This document shows positions 1 through 13,400 of a stretch of 64,000 bases of DNA, piece after piece. The translations under genes and the position numbers were made by a program. Every line of letters begins with the position of its first letter. Positions within the stretch are counted from its first letter, which is position 1. A model generated the notes under the pieces. That model had not been told where the DNA came from. It made no database searches and saw nothing but the letters and a program-made list of their open reading frames with translations. The DNA comes from Lasiodiplodia sp. COLG20 (lineage: Eukaryota; Ascomycota; Dothideomycetes; Botryosphaeriales; Botryosphaeriaceae): positions 1 through 64,000 of the forward strand of contig VNWV01000048.1 of NCBI GenBank assembly GCA_009801085.1, written 5' to 3'.

Positions 1-1131
1 AAAAAAAAAAGGAAAAGAAAAGGATGAGGCACACCTACGCTATGTTCTCTGGCCCTGCTATTCTTCGCGCTAGCCATCGGCTGCACTGTACACACATCGT
101 CCGTCTCGACCGCATCGCGCGATGACATGGCTCGGCTAATCAGGAAACGGGTAAACGAGAGATCCATGTCACCCACAGGCCTCCATTGCCGCACGGTTGA
201 AGACGATCAGAGTCAGTGTGGAATTCAGATTTGTGGTTCGGAGTCCCATGTGAATACTGGTGTGGAATCAAGACGGATAGGGGTTGCAGGACAAAAAGTA
301 CATGTCTACTCCTCGCAAGATAATTGGCCAGGGGAACATTTTCGGCGAGGTTTGCCTTTGACCTTGAGTCGTTTGGCCCACAATACTTGAAGCGTCGCGA
401 ACGTCGCCTGCGGAGGTTTTGCTCTGTGCTGTTGCAGAAATTCGCCGAGGCGCAAAAAGAGCCGAAGCTCAACATCAGCTTGGGCTTGGGAATTTGAGGG
501 AATGTCCGGACGTAGATGCAAATTTCAAGATACAAATGAGTCTAGACAGTACTCACGTAAGCGGGGTGTTGTATTTGCAGCGAAGGGCCTGGATATATCT
601 TGTTCTTCATTGGTTGCGGCGGCGAAAAGGGTTAGCGAGCGGCAATCAGCAAATGCGGGGCCCGGCGGTAAGGAACAGTGGCTGTGGAGAGAATTACGAG
701 CAGCGAGCAATGATCAGATACTAGCGTTGAAACGTGGAGTACGTTTGACATGGCCGACTCCATCTAGCCATGGTGGTGTGGGCGGCCCCGCGGCACGACT
801 CGCTGCTGCCAGCCTGAGCTCGAGTCAGCCTCTTCGTATGGGAGCTTCCGCCATCCACACTAGCTTTCTTGTCAGGACAACTCCCATAAAGAGTCCAAGA
901 TGCTATCACCTCTTGCAAAAGCACGTTCCTTCCCGTGATTGACTTCATCCATCAACTGGATAATCCGGAGGGAACATCACCCACTTCACCAACAGGACAG
1001 CAGCAACAACAACAACAAAACCTACCTTTGCCTCGCCGTTCTGAGGCACCATATTACTGGAGTACACGAAGCACACATCCGGACCCCTCTCCGAGCTCTC
1101 CGGGGCGGAATCTTCATCAGAGACCGCCGAG
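1..1131. promoter_or_regulatory. 5' flank and leader of the giant PKS gene; no gene seen
   Basis: No open frame here resembles a known protein or has convincing splice structure. The segment begins with an A-rich run, contains a 12-bp perfect palindrome CATCGCGCGATG at 113-124, and ends in a CAG/CAA-rich stretch at about 998-1022, just before the start codon at 1132. An unstructured CAA-rich leader is common upstream of well-translated fungal ORFs, so this is probably the promoter and 5' UTR. No acyl-CoA ligase, acyltransferase or other loading enzyme is encoded in the visible part, so any such gene lies further left or elsewhere in the genome. Confidence 0.55.
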
Positions 1132-1440
1132 ATGGACTCGATTGAAGAAATCCAACAAAAAGTGGCCGGCATCATTGCCGGCGTATTGGAGGATAGCAGC
1201 TTCGTAGACGGCGATGCAGACCGCAGCATTTTATACCGCGGCGTTGACTCCCTTCGCGCTCTCGAGTTGAGCGCCTGCCTGCAAACCGAATTCGATTTGG
1301 GCCCGGATGAGATTCCAAATACCTTCGTCTTCGAAAATCCCACCGTCCGCCAGGCGGCCGAGGCCATCACCGCAGCGCTCCGCGCAACGGCATCGGCGTC
1401 GACCACCTTGGAGTTCGGCTGGCCCACGCCTTTGAGTAGC
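1132..1440 (+). other. PKS loading region: stand-alone N-terminal ACP
   Basis: Residues 1-100 form a carrier domain with the phosphopantetheine motif GVDSLRAL (Ser40). Nothing precedes it: no AT, acyl-CoA ligase, GNAT, KSQ or starter condensation domain. The starter unit must therefore be attached by a separate enzyme or by back-loading from one of the two internal ATs. In characterised modular systems an N-terminal ACP usually follows a loading enzyme domain, so a bare ACP implies loading in trans. The following linker carries an acidic DDEDD-type patch before KS1 begins at about residue 121. Confidence 0.85.
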
Positions 1441-4400
1441 GGCGACGACGAAGACGATAACCAGGCCGGCGATGGTTCAGATACCGCTCGCCTGGCCATT
1501 GTTGGAATCTCCTGCCGCCTCCCTGGCGGTGCGGTCTCCCCCGAGCGCTACTGGGATATCCTCAACGAAGGCGTCGACGGCGTGACCGAAATTCCCGCCC
1601 ACCGGCTCGATCTGGATCGTCTGGTCGCGGAAGCCAAGGTCTACGTCCGCAAGGGCGCCTTCGTCTCCGACGTGGAGCATTTCGACCACGAATTTTTCGG
1701 CATCCCCGCGAGCGAGGCGGAAGCCATGGATCCGCAGCAACGTCTGACGCTCCACGTCGTCTACGAAAGCTTGAGCCGCGCCGGCTGGAACAAGCAGTCC
1801 CTGTCCGGACTCGAAGCCGGCGTCTTCGTCGGCAACAGCGCCGTGGAGTGGTCTGACGTGCTGCCGGACGCGACCTTGCACGGTGTCTACGGCCGCTCTG
1901 GCACAGCCTCCGCGGTGCTGGCGAACCGCGTGTCCCACGTCCTCGGTCTCGGAGGCGTCTCGGTCACAGTCGACTCTGCGTGCTCCTCGTCGCTGGTCGC
2001 CGTGGATCTCGCGTGCCAGGCCGTCCGCGAGGGCCGGTGCCAGGTGGCCGTGGCAGCCGGCGTGCACCTCCACCTCTCAGAAAGGCGCTGGATCCAGCTC
2101 TGCAGCACCAAGATGCTCTCCCCGAGCGCGCGGTGCCGCGCCTTCGACGCTCAGGCTGACGGCATGGTGCGAGGAGAGGGCGTCGCCGCGGTCGCCATCA
2201 TGCCTCTCCACTTGGCCTTGGCCCAGGGCCGCCCGGTTCACGGCGTGATTCTGGGCTCTTGGGCCAACCACGCCGGAAAGGCTGCTAACATTACTACGCC
2301 CACGGGCCAGTCGCAACGCAGAGCCGTCAGCGCTGCTCTGCGGAGCGCCAAGGTGCGCCCCAGTCAGGTGTCCTACGTAGAAGCTCACGGGACCGGCACT
2401 GCCCTTGGGGACCCCATCGAACTGGGCGCACTTGCCAGTGTTTTTACTGCGGATTCTGCTGTTGGAAATGATGATGCTGAGTCTTCGAAAGAGGAGGAGC
2501 TGGTTATAGGCTCTGCAAAAGCAAGCATCGGCCATCTGGAGTCAGCTAGCGGCCTGGCCGGTCTAATCAAGGCTATTTTCGTACTTAAGCAGCAACAGGC
2601 TACACCACAGCTGCACCTTGGAGGCCTCAATACCGAGATTGAGCGGGCGACTCGAGGCTTCCGCTTTCGTATAGTGACTCCAGAATCCGAGAGTCGTAAT
2701 ATTGCTCCGAAGGGTCAGCTGACGGACGAGGGGAAGGAGACTTACGGCCTTGTTTCCAGCTTTGGATTCTCCGGCACCAATGCCTGCGTTGTGCTCGCTG
2801 CGCCCCCGGGACTGCCAACCTCAAATTCCCTTGACGCCCCTATCACCAGGTCGTTGGGACCAAGCGTTGGAAAACGGTTCTTCATGACGCCTTCTGCGAG
2901 GGAGCATCCGTTGCTACTCAGGTCGGAGTCCGAGCTGCTCGACTCGGACGAGAAGTTGATTGCCTCAACCATACGGCTCGGGTCTTACTCTGCAGTCTGG
3001 GACGACCAGCTGGCACATCGTGCCTTCAGGCCACGCAAGGGGTCCTTCCCATTTTCTGTCATCCTCGAACTGATCCTTGCAACTGCTTGCAGGGCGCTCA
3101 GTGCAGATAGATTCGGCGTCGCCATTGAGGATCTGGACATACACGACAAGGCTAGAGTTGCTTTTCTGACAGAAGAAGACGTCGTTAGATGTTTCATCGA
3201 TAGAGAGACACAGAATTGCGCGGTTTTCTTATCACCAGCGGCGAGCGTTGGGTCGTTTTCGGTGCTGGTACGGTGCCGGGTTCGCGCAACGGCACAAGAA
3301 AGCACCTCTGAGTCTCTTTCTCTGCGGGCATTCAACCAAATTCCGGCGCGCATAAAAGAGCAGTTGGCCAATTTAGAGAAAGTTCCGCTTCCAACATTAT
3401 ACGGCCGCCTAGACCGCCTTGGATATTCCGTTGGTGGCGAGGCTCGGAGGATCACACGGCTCTTCCAGTCAAATACTGATTCTTCTCCTCGCCGGAGAGT
3501 GGTCGCATTTGTACCGTTTAGCCATGCCGATGCGGGATTTCTTGTGCATCCAATGGAATGGTCGAGCATCGTACAAGCCGTGCTCTTTGCTGCGGCTGAC
3601 GATGAAGGAAAGTCGCTTTCCCTACCGTCGGTTGAGGAGAGCTTATCCAATCTGTCTGTTTCGGCCAGACCGGCTGGGCAAACCGGCCCACGTTGGGTTG
3701 TGGCGGAGGTATTGCCCTGCCCTGACGGCCGCATGATCGCGAATGTTACGGTAATCGACCACGACAGCGAAAGTGTTGTGCTGCAGGTAGACGGTCTTTC
3801 TCTCGTGCAGATGAGCCAGAGCCAGCTTAACCAGCGGTCCGACACTGGCGACGTTTGTGGGGCCGAAGTGTATGTGTCCGACTGGAAGCGCCTCAGGATT
3901 CCCGATTTCCAAGTAGCAACCAGCATCTTGGAAATGGGATCAGAGAGCATGTTAATGGTTCCTTCCATTCTGCAAAGCGCCAGGGAGGACGCCGTTCTCA
4001 CAGACGCACTCCATCAAGCCTTTCCAAACTTAATACAGACGCACAAGACAGTACCTTGGGAGCAGCTGGCACCAGGCGGTACTTCCCCGCTGCTCATTGT
4101 GCCACTACCACGTTTGCAGATGGATTCAGCAAGCACTGGCGATGCAAATCCAAGTACCTGGGCGGCACAAGCAATGGCTTTAGTCCACTTCTGCGGCGAG
4201 TTGGCGTCGCGGTCGACCGAGACATGGAAGCCAACCGTAGTCCTGGTGGGAAGCGGAATAATGAACACTCCCGACGACGACACCCAGACGTACGGCGCGC
4301 AGTCAGGCTACCTCGGGATATGCAGAACGGCCCGCTCCGAGTACGAGAGCATCGACGTCCGTTTGATCGACGTGCTGCAGGCATCAGGGGAGGAGGCGGG

Positions 4401-7400
4401 CTGCCGATCCTTAGCCGCCGAGGACGCAGCAGTGCTGTCCGCTGTTTTCGGCTGGATCCAGGATCATCCTGACTTGTCCCGGCTTCTGGGGCCCGAGATC
4501 GCCATCCGCCGAGGCGAGGTCTACTTGCCGCGCCTCGTGCCGCTCGATCCCAGCCACACCCGCACACGCAGCACTGTTGGAACTGATGTGTCTGCAGCTG
4601 TCAGCTTTGATGTTGCCTCGCCGCAGGAAGGGAGGGCATGGAGAGGCATGACACAGCTCGTCCAGCACGCCGCCAAGCAGCAACCCGAGGTTCAGTGCCT
4701 TGTCCTTCTGGAACCATCCGCTGCGCTAGTCACTGGAGAGAGAGATGGCTTGCCAGCCGGCGCAAGGATAACATACGCCTCGTCGTGTCCTGCCACGATT
4801 GCTCGCCAGGCGCTGCAACTGTGTTTCCGGCCGACGCACGACAAATTGTGCCTCCTACCTAATGAGGACCCGACAGCCCCCAGCCTCTTCGACTACGCAC
4901 ACTTCGACGTCATTCTCGTTTCAGCGTCCAGCGCCGATCTGTCGAAGGCGGCATCTTGCCTACTCCCCGGCGGCATGATCCTGGTAACGCTGGAGCCGGG
5001 CTGCGAGGATGCTGGCGCAGAGGCGGTGGCTGCCGAGCTCTCCCGGCTTGGCCTCTCCGTATCCCGGACCGATGGTCGGGATAGGATCCTTGCAGTGGTC
5101 CGGCCCGACGCGAGCGGCACGACTGTCACTCCCGTTGCCTCTTCTTCTGGCATCATCTCCGACGGCGACCGTGGCTGCTTCGTTGTTACGGGCGGCACGG
5201 GTGGCCTCGGGCTGCTGTCTGCCCAGCATCTCATCCGCCAGGGTGCTCGTCATGTTGTCTTGCTATCTCGCAGCGGACGTCCCGCGCCTGGCTGTGAGAA
5301 GCTCTTGCAAGAAGTGCTCTCGAGCAAGGGCGCCGAGGTGCACGTTGCGGAAGCCGACATTTCCGATGCCAGCGCCCTGTCGCACCTCCACGAGACGCTG
5401 CGGCAGCGACAATGGCTGCCTGTGCGCGGCATTATCCACGCTGCCGGCGTGCTTGCCGACGCTACTTTGGCTTGCCTGGATGCCGGCAGCTTTGACGTCG
5501 TCAATAAGCCCAAAGTCGTGGGCACGCGTCGCCTGCTCGAGCATCTCTGCGGTGACGCTCACAATGGCGACATCGAATTCTTCGTCGGCTTCTCGTCCGT
5601 GGCAACCCTTCTGGGGTTGCCGGCGCAGGCTAGCTACGCGGCTGCAAACGCCCAGCTGGACGCAATCGTAGCCCAGATGCGTGCGGTTCATGGAATTCCA
5701 GCAGCCACGGTGCAGCTGGGCGGCGTGTCTGACGTAGGCATGAGCGCCCGCGTCGCCGACCATGTTCACGCTTGGGGGGTCGGTCAGATTGCGAGTGGAG
5801 ACTTCGGCGCGATGCTCCAAAAGGTTATCCAGATGGCCAAACTGCCGCGCCACCGCACTCTCGTGGGTGCAAACCTGGATTGGAAGACACTCCACTCGAC
5901 TCGCAGGCCTCAGCAGAACCGCGTTCTATCCACCTTCATGCCAGCGCCGCACAAACTGACACCCCATAAGCGCGTTCAGCAAGAGAGCGGCAACGCTGCA
6001 AGCAACACTGCAGCGTTAAAGCCAGCTATGTCGCTCGAGGAGGTGGAGCAGATTGTGAACCAGACTCTGGAAGACGTTGCAGGGTTGCAAGTAGCGAAGG
6101 AGGAGTCACTGTACGAGTGCGGCCTCGACTCCCTGTCCGCCGTCCAGTTCAGGAACGTGCTCGCTCAGCGCTTCGAAGGCGTCGAACTCGCCCCAACCCT
6201 CGTGTTCGACTATCCCACCGTCGACCACCTCACCCAATACATCCACCAACAGCTACAGCAGCGTGCCGCGGCCGCTCGCCCACCACCACCTCCGCAGCCG
6301 ACACCGTCAGCACCCGCCACCACCAGCAATGCCCCCACATCCAACGTGGGCGACATGGACGGCGCAGTCGCAGTCATCGGCGTCGAAGCTCGCATGCCCG
6401 GCTCAGCCAACAGCTTCGACGAGTTCTGGGCGAACCTGTGCGCGGGCGTCGACGGCATCGGCGACGTGCCGTACGCGCGCTTCGACGCCGACGACTACCT
6501 CGACGACAACCAGCTGGCGGGCGGCAAGACGGCGTACGTGCTGCGGGCGGGCTTCGTCGACGGCGTCGAGTGGTTCGACAACGAGCGCTTCGGCATCACG
6601 CCCATGGAGGCGAAAGTCATGGACCCGTCGCAGCGCGTCATGCTCGAGACGGCGCACCGCGCCTTCGCCGCCGCCGGCTACGACAGGGACGCGCTCAAGG
6701 GCTCGAAGACCGGTGTCTTCGTGGGCAGCTTGTCGCCGGATTGGCGGCAGGTGTTGACGGAGCACACGGCGTACAGCGGCACGGGCAGCGCGCTGTCTAT
6801 CATCGCGAATCGCGTGTCGTATGTGCTGGGCCTGGTTGGGCCGTCTATGGCCATTGACACGGCGTGTAGCTCCAGCCTGGTGGCCATGCACCTGGCGCTG
6901 CAGAGCATCCGCGCGGGCCAGTGCGAGATGGCGCTGGTGGGCGGCGTGCAGACGATCCTCAACGTCGCGCCCTTCATCAACGGCTGCAAGGCGCGCATGC
7001 TCTCGCCTGACGCGCACTGTAAGGCCTTCGATGCCAGCGCAGACGGTTACGTCAAGGCCGAGGGCTGCGGAGCCCTCGTCATCAAAGACCTCGCCGCGGC
7101 CCGGCGCGACGGCGACCGCATCCTGGCCCTCGTCCGTGGCTCCGCTGTGAACCAGGACGGCCGTTCTGCCAATCTCACCACGCCGTACGGGCCGTCGCAG
7201 CGTGCTCTCATGGAGCAGGCGCTGCAGGGCGCAGGAGTCTCACCCGACGACGTGTGCTACATCGAGACCCATGGTACCGGCACGCCCCTGGGCGATCCCA
7301 TCGAGGTCGCCGCGATCCGTGAGGCATTCACCAGCGAGACACGCGCTGCTCAGCGCCGTCCGTTATACCTTGGCGCTGTCAAGTCGGCCATCGGACATCT

Positions 7401-10400
7401 TGAGGGTGCAGCTGGCATCGCCGCGCTCGTCAAGGCTGTTGGAGTCATGTCCCGTGGGCAGCTGCCGCCGAACCTGCACTATCGCTCCCTCAATCCGTAT
7501 ATCAACCTCAAAGACGCAAGCGGTTGGATCCGCATTCCCACCGAAGTTGTTGATCTGGCGAATGCAGACAGCGAGCGTCGGCCCCTTGTCTGTGGTGTCA
7601 GCGGCTTTGGCTTTGGTGGCACGAATGCACACGTCGTACTGCAAAGCTATGACGGTGGCGATCAGAGAAAGGCAGAGACGAGGACAGAGACTCAGCCCTC
7701 AGTGCAGCCGATTGATAAAGTTGCGTTTCTGTTCCCTGGTCAAGGCTGCCAATTCGTTGGTATGGGCCAAAAGCTGTTCGGCGCTGATCGAGCATTTGCG
7801 GACGCGGTTGAGCGATGCGACCGGATTATGCAGGAGCAAGGACTCCTTGAGGGCAAGAGCCTGATACGCGACGTTCTGTGGCCTTCGATACCGCAGGACC
7901 CGCCGTTGGTGGAGGACGCGCGGTTCACGCAGCCGGCCATCTTCGCCATCGAATACGGCCTCGCGGAGGCGTTGGCAGCGCGCGGAATTCGCCCAGCTGC
8001 CGTCTTGGGCCATTCCTTCGGAGAGTTCGCAGCTGCCGTGACCGCGGGCATCATGACGTTACAGGATGCCGCGAAGCTGGTTGCCGTCAGGGCCCGAGTG
8101 GCTGCGGACATGGTATCGACCGGAGCCATGTTCCTCATCCACGCTCCTGCAGAGACAGTGCAGAAGGCCATTGACACTTTCCACCAATCCAACGGCTCAA
8201 AAGACCAAGTGGCAATCGCAGCTACCAATGGCCCGCGCATGACCAATATCGCTGGCACCGAGGAAGCTTGCGAGGCGGTTTGCAAGGCCGTTAGGGCCCC
8301 CAAGGTTCGACTCGCCATCCCGCACGCCTTCCACTCTCCGTTCATGGAGCCCCTCCGGGAACACATGAGTCGCGACTTGCAGGGTGTACGGCTTGCAGCA
8401 CCGTCGTTGCGCTTCTTCCCTACAGTCGCGGGCCACACCGACGCAGATACCAGCAAGCCCGCTTCATCGCCGGCGCGTGAAGCCGAGTATTGGCTGGATC
8501 AGGTAGTGCGCGGTGTGGACTTTATGGCGGGTATGCGGCGCTTGGCCGAGGCGGGCTTCGATACTTTTGTCGAAATCGGTCCTCGGCCAACGCTGATCAA
8601 GATGGGCCAGCGTTGCGTTACTTCCGATGCACAGGGTCCCCAGCGTCATTGGGTGGCATCGTTACATGACGAAGGCCCGGAAGCAGAATCGCCCCTGGAC
8701 CACCTTGAGCAGCTTGCCAAAATGCTTTCAGAAAAGAAGGGGAGCGGACAGAAGGCGAAGGTTCAGGGCGGAGCTAGGCGCTTCTGGAGACCACTCCCGC
8801 ACCGCATTGTAAAGCAGGTGGTTCCGACGTCGGAGAAGGGTGTTTTCACCTTTGAACGCAAGCTGGGCCGGCAGCTCGGCAAACTCCTAGAAGAGCATCG
8901 AGTCAACGGGATAGCTGTCGTTCCCGGGGCCCTCTACATTGACGCCGCCTTGGCCCTGTTTGCTGGTGCGAGGTCGATCCGCGCACCTGAGCAAGGCCCA
9001 TCACCCGTGTTGACGAATGCCAACGTGAGCAGCATCGAGCTGCATGACCTCGTCTTTGAGCGGCCACTGCAGCTGCCCACGGCGATGGACCTTGGAGGTC
9101 TATCCGCCAAACAGGGCATTGTCGTGGAAGGCAGGTTGGCTCTTTCAGGCACTGGAGGCACGGTGCGTATCGCTTCCAGAGCCATTGAAAATGCAGCTAC
9201 CGCAACGCCTCACTTCTCCTGCACGGTTAGCAAACTGGCCAGTCGAAGCGCCGCTTCTGCTGCAATTGACATTGCGGCTCTAACGAAAAGCCTCCTCCAC
9301 GTTAGCGCTGATGCCGTGTACGAAGCATCTGCAGGATTTGGCGTCGAGTATGGCACACGGTTCCGCTGTATCGAGGAGCTGTGGAAGGGAGAAGGTGTGG
9401 CAGTGTCCCGCCTACGTGCTCCGAGGACTGACAACGGCTTCCTACTTGACGTGGGCATGCTCGACGGCGCGCTGCAGACGGCAGCGTTCACAGTTGAGAG
9501 GGAGCAGGCATACATGCCCTTCAGCGTCGAGTCGGTGACAGTGAAAGGGTCGATTGCCAATGCCGGCCAGGAGTTCTACTCAATTGCGCGGCTTCGTGGG
9601 CGTGAGCAGAATATGGTGGAGATGGACATCACTCTCGTGGACGCCCGTGGTATCCCGGTCGTTGAGTTACGGTCAATGAAATCAAGGGCCGCGCCGAGGC
9701 AGGATTCAATTCTCAAGAAGTCGGTCTACGAGGTGGAATGGGTGCCGCTGCCGAATGGTGTCGAACGTACGCACCATTTCCAAGGAGACATGCTCCTCAT
9801 GGGCACCCAAAAGGGTTCTATTGACGAGACCTGGATCCGCAAATTGGCTTCGAGCCTCGGTATGAAACCAAAATTTGTCGACGCGACGAAGGTCTCCGGC
9901 CAGGACTTTTCGCGTGCCGGCCTTGTTGTGGTAGCGCCGGCGGCACCACCGTCTGAGAATGACATGATTCCGGCAACAGAGACAACAGTGGAACAAGGAT
10001 TGACCAGCTTGCAAGCTGCCTTGCGCACATTGGCTGCAGTCGAGTCGGCAGACGAGGTGGCGCCCGTGTGCCTCATCACTCACAATGCCGTCCCAGCCGG
10101 GAGTGGTAAGGTCAATCCAGCCCACGCCACACTTTGGGGACTCGCGCGTAGCGCTAGAGTCGAGTACACAGACCTCACTGTCGCTACTATTGATGCGGAT
10201 GATGCGGCAGTCTCAGGAAACTTGCATGGCCTCATCTGCATCATGACGCAGCATCGCAGCAAATGGAGCCAGGGAGAGGCTGAGTTCGCGGTGCGCGGCG
10301 ACAACGTCTTGGTGCCGCGCATGGTCGAATCGTTCGCTGAGGGCTGTCGTCTGCCGCAGCAGCTGGCATGGCGACAGGCATCGCAGGCGGGCGGACTAAG

Positions 10401-13400
10401 CAGTCTCACCTGGATTCCGCTGGCCGAGCCGCGGGCGCCTGGACCTGGAAGCGTGCTGCTGCAAGTCAAAGCGGTAGGGTTAAACTTCAAAGATGTGTTG
10501 ACCGCTACGGGCGTTGACGTCGATGCGGTTGACGTCGGAACTGACTGTGCGGGGATTGTACGCGCCGTTGGTCAGGGTGTGACAGGGATCTCGGTGGGCG
10601 ATGACGTCTTCGGAATTGCCCCAGGCTGTTTTAAGGACCTCGTCATCGCGCGCGCCGACCGCCTAACCTCCACACCTGCCCGCCTAACCGCTTACGAAGC
10701 GGCTACACTCCCCTCGGCATACCTCACTGCCCGTCTAGCCCTTCTCGATGCTCCTTCAATCAAGCCAGGAGACCGCGTGCTGGTGCATGCGGCTTCAGGC
10801 GCCGTCGGCCAAGCGCTCGTACGCCTGGCCCACCAGCACGGCTGCACCGTCTACGCCACTGCCGGCAGTGAGGCCAAACGAGAATATCTGTTGAAACAAC
10901 TGGGTGTTGCGGCAGCTTTTCCTTCTCGCGATGCAGCGGCCTTCCAGCGCGAGCTGCGCACCCACCTGGCCCGCGAGGGGGGTACCATCGATGTAGTCGT
11001 GAACAGCCTTGCCGATGCCTACATCCCTAACTCGGTATCATTCTTGCGCCATGGCGGCCGTTTTGTCGAGATTGGCCGCAAATCCATCTGGACGGCGGAG
11101 CAGATGCGTGCTCATCGACCGGACGTCGAGTACCGAATCGTCGAGCTAGACAAGTTGCATTCCCAACCTGGCAATGTCGCCCAACACCTCGCCGAGGTGG
11201 CCTCGCTCGTTGACCAGGGCTCTCTTGAGCCCATCGTTAGTGAAGTCTTCCCTAGAATCAAAGTCGTCGAGGCGTTCCGCCGCATGCAGAGGGCGCTGCA
11301 TATTGGCAAGGTCGTGGTCTCAATCGAGGACATGCCCGACACACGTGCCAGCGCTGACGTCCTCTGTCCGGCCCGCACCCAGCCTGAAAGTGTCGAACGG
11401 GCTATATCCGACATCTCTTCCTGTGCGGCTGCCGATCTGGGCGTGCCTGTGGATGAGATAGAACGCGGCTGGAGGGCACTCTCTCTTTACTGCTTCCAGC
11501 AACTCCGTCACGCAGCTCAGCGAGTTGGTCCAAGTGGTGTGGTCGAGAGGCAGCGAAGACTTTACCAGCGGTACTGCCGCGGAGATCCTACGCGGCAGTT
11601 TTCTCCTAACGAAGAAGCGCCCTTGGGACTGGACGGTATTGCAGATGCGTACCCTTTCCTGGTTCCTCAAGTGGAAATGCTACGCCAGGTTGATGGACAC
11701 CATGAAGCTGTCTTCCGTGGTACCACTGATCCCTTGACCCTCCTATTCTCTGGTGGCGCCAGCAAGCGCATTGCGCAGGATCTCTATGAGAAAGGAATCT
11801 TCGCCCGGTTCTGCAACCAGGTCGCCGCAGACGTCGCAGGCTACCTCGCTGGCTCGCTAATGCCAGGTGCGACGATGAAGATGCTGGAGGTTGGCGCTGG
11901 GACTGGAGGCACAACTAGCCGTGTACTGCCCAAGCTAGGCGACGCCGTGCAGTCCTACCACTTCACTGACTTGTCAACATCCTTCCTGCGCCACGCGGAG
12001 AAGCGCTTCGCAGCGCAGTATCGCTATGTCAACTACCACCTGTTCGATGTCGAGAAGGACCCCGTGCCTCAGGGGGTGCGTAGCCAGAGCTTCGACGTCG
12101 TGCTGGCCTGCAACGTCTTGCATGCCACGAAAGACCTTACTCGTACCTTGACACACGTGCGCCAGATCCTCAAGCATGGTGGTTACCTAGTTCTCTCGGA
12201 AGTTACGGCACCCTCATACTTTGCTGACGCAACATTCGGCATGACTTCTGGATGGTGGCTCTTCGCAGACCTGGAGCTCCGTCCAGACTACCCTTTGCTC
12301 ACTGCCCAGCGATGGAGATCGTTCCTCCTAAACACCATCGGGTTTGAGCACGTATGGATCAGCGAGCAAGGTGGTCCCTTGCACAACCAGTCTGTCATTG
12401 TGGCCCGCACGCCTTCAGCATCTGCTATGTCGCCGCGCATCTCACGCCCCCTATCCACCGCTAGCACCAACGACCGGAATGGTGTTGTGGTCCTCGCCGG
12501 TGGCCTAGGAGGCCTGGGCGTTCTGACTGCACGCCTGCTTCTGGAGCGCGGCTGGAAGCGCTTCGCCTTCCTCTCGCGCTCCGGCGAGGTGCCAGCCGAC
12601 GCCACCAACGAGTGGCAGCACTTCATCGCCGGCGGGCCACAGCACCGCATCCACCGCTGCGACGTTGCGGACCGTTCCGCCCTCGAGCGCGTCCTAGATG
12701 AGGTACGCCAGCAGCAGGGCCCGATCGTGGGCGTCGTGCAGGCCGCGGGCGTGCTCGACTCAGCGACGCTCCCCAACCAGGACATGGCGCGCTTCCGGGC
12801 GCTGATGGGCCCCAAGGTCGCCGGCAGCTGGAACCTGCACGTGGCGACGCAGCGCGACCCCGTCCGCTTCTTCGCCCTCTTCTCGTCCATGGCGTCGGTG
12901 CTGGGCTCGGCCGGCCAGGCCAACCACGCCGCCTGCAACTCCTTCATGGATGCTTTGGCCGCGCATCGCCGCGCCCAAGGCCTTCCCGCCGTTTCTATCC
13001 AGTTCAGCAGCGTGTCCGCTGTGGGCGAAGCTGCTCGCCGTCGTGCCGATTTGCGCCATACCATCGGATACCTTTCTATCCCGAAGCTCCTGGCTCGCAA
13101 CGGTATCGAGGCCCTTGTGGACTCGGACGCGGTGGCTGTTGCGCTGAGCCCGATTGATTGGGCTAAGATGCTGGCGAAGTACCGTGTGCCGCCAAATCTT
13201 TTCCAGGCTTTCTTTGGACGCGCCGTGCAAGCAAATGCCAGCGGAGCGGCAGAGAAGCCTGTGGCGAGTGGAAAGCCAGCTGTGCGGCAGCAGGACAGGA
13301 AAGCCAAGTCCGATTCTACCAACAAGAAGGCTGCTGCTACATCTCGGCGGACTCAGAAAAAGACACCAAAAGAAAATAAGGCAACGGCGGTCAAGCGCAG

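Noticed and set aside
945..1499. 184-codon minus-strand frame over the PKS start
   Set aside because: Ser/Ala-rich shadow of the ACP0-KS1 region; the plus strand has clear domain motifs.
1491..6280. Classification as a classical trans-AT PKS
   Set aside because: Two complete integrated ATs are present, no AT-docking remnant is visible in the AT-less modules, and no stand-alone AT gene is in the window.
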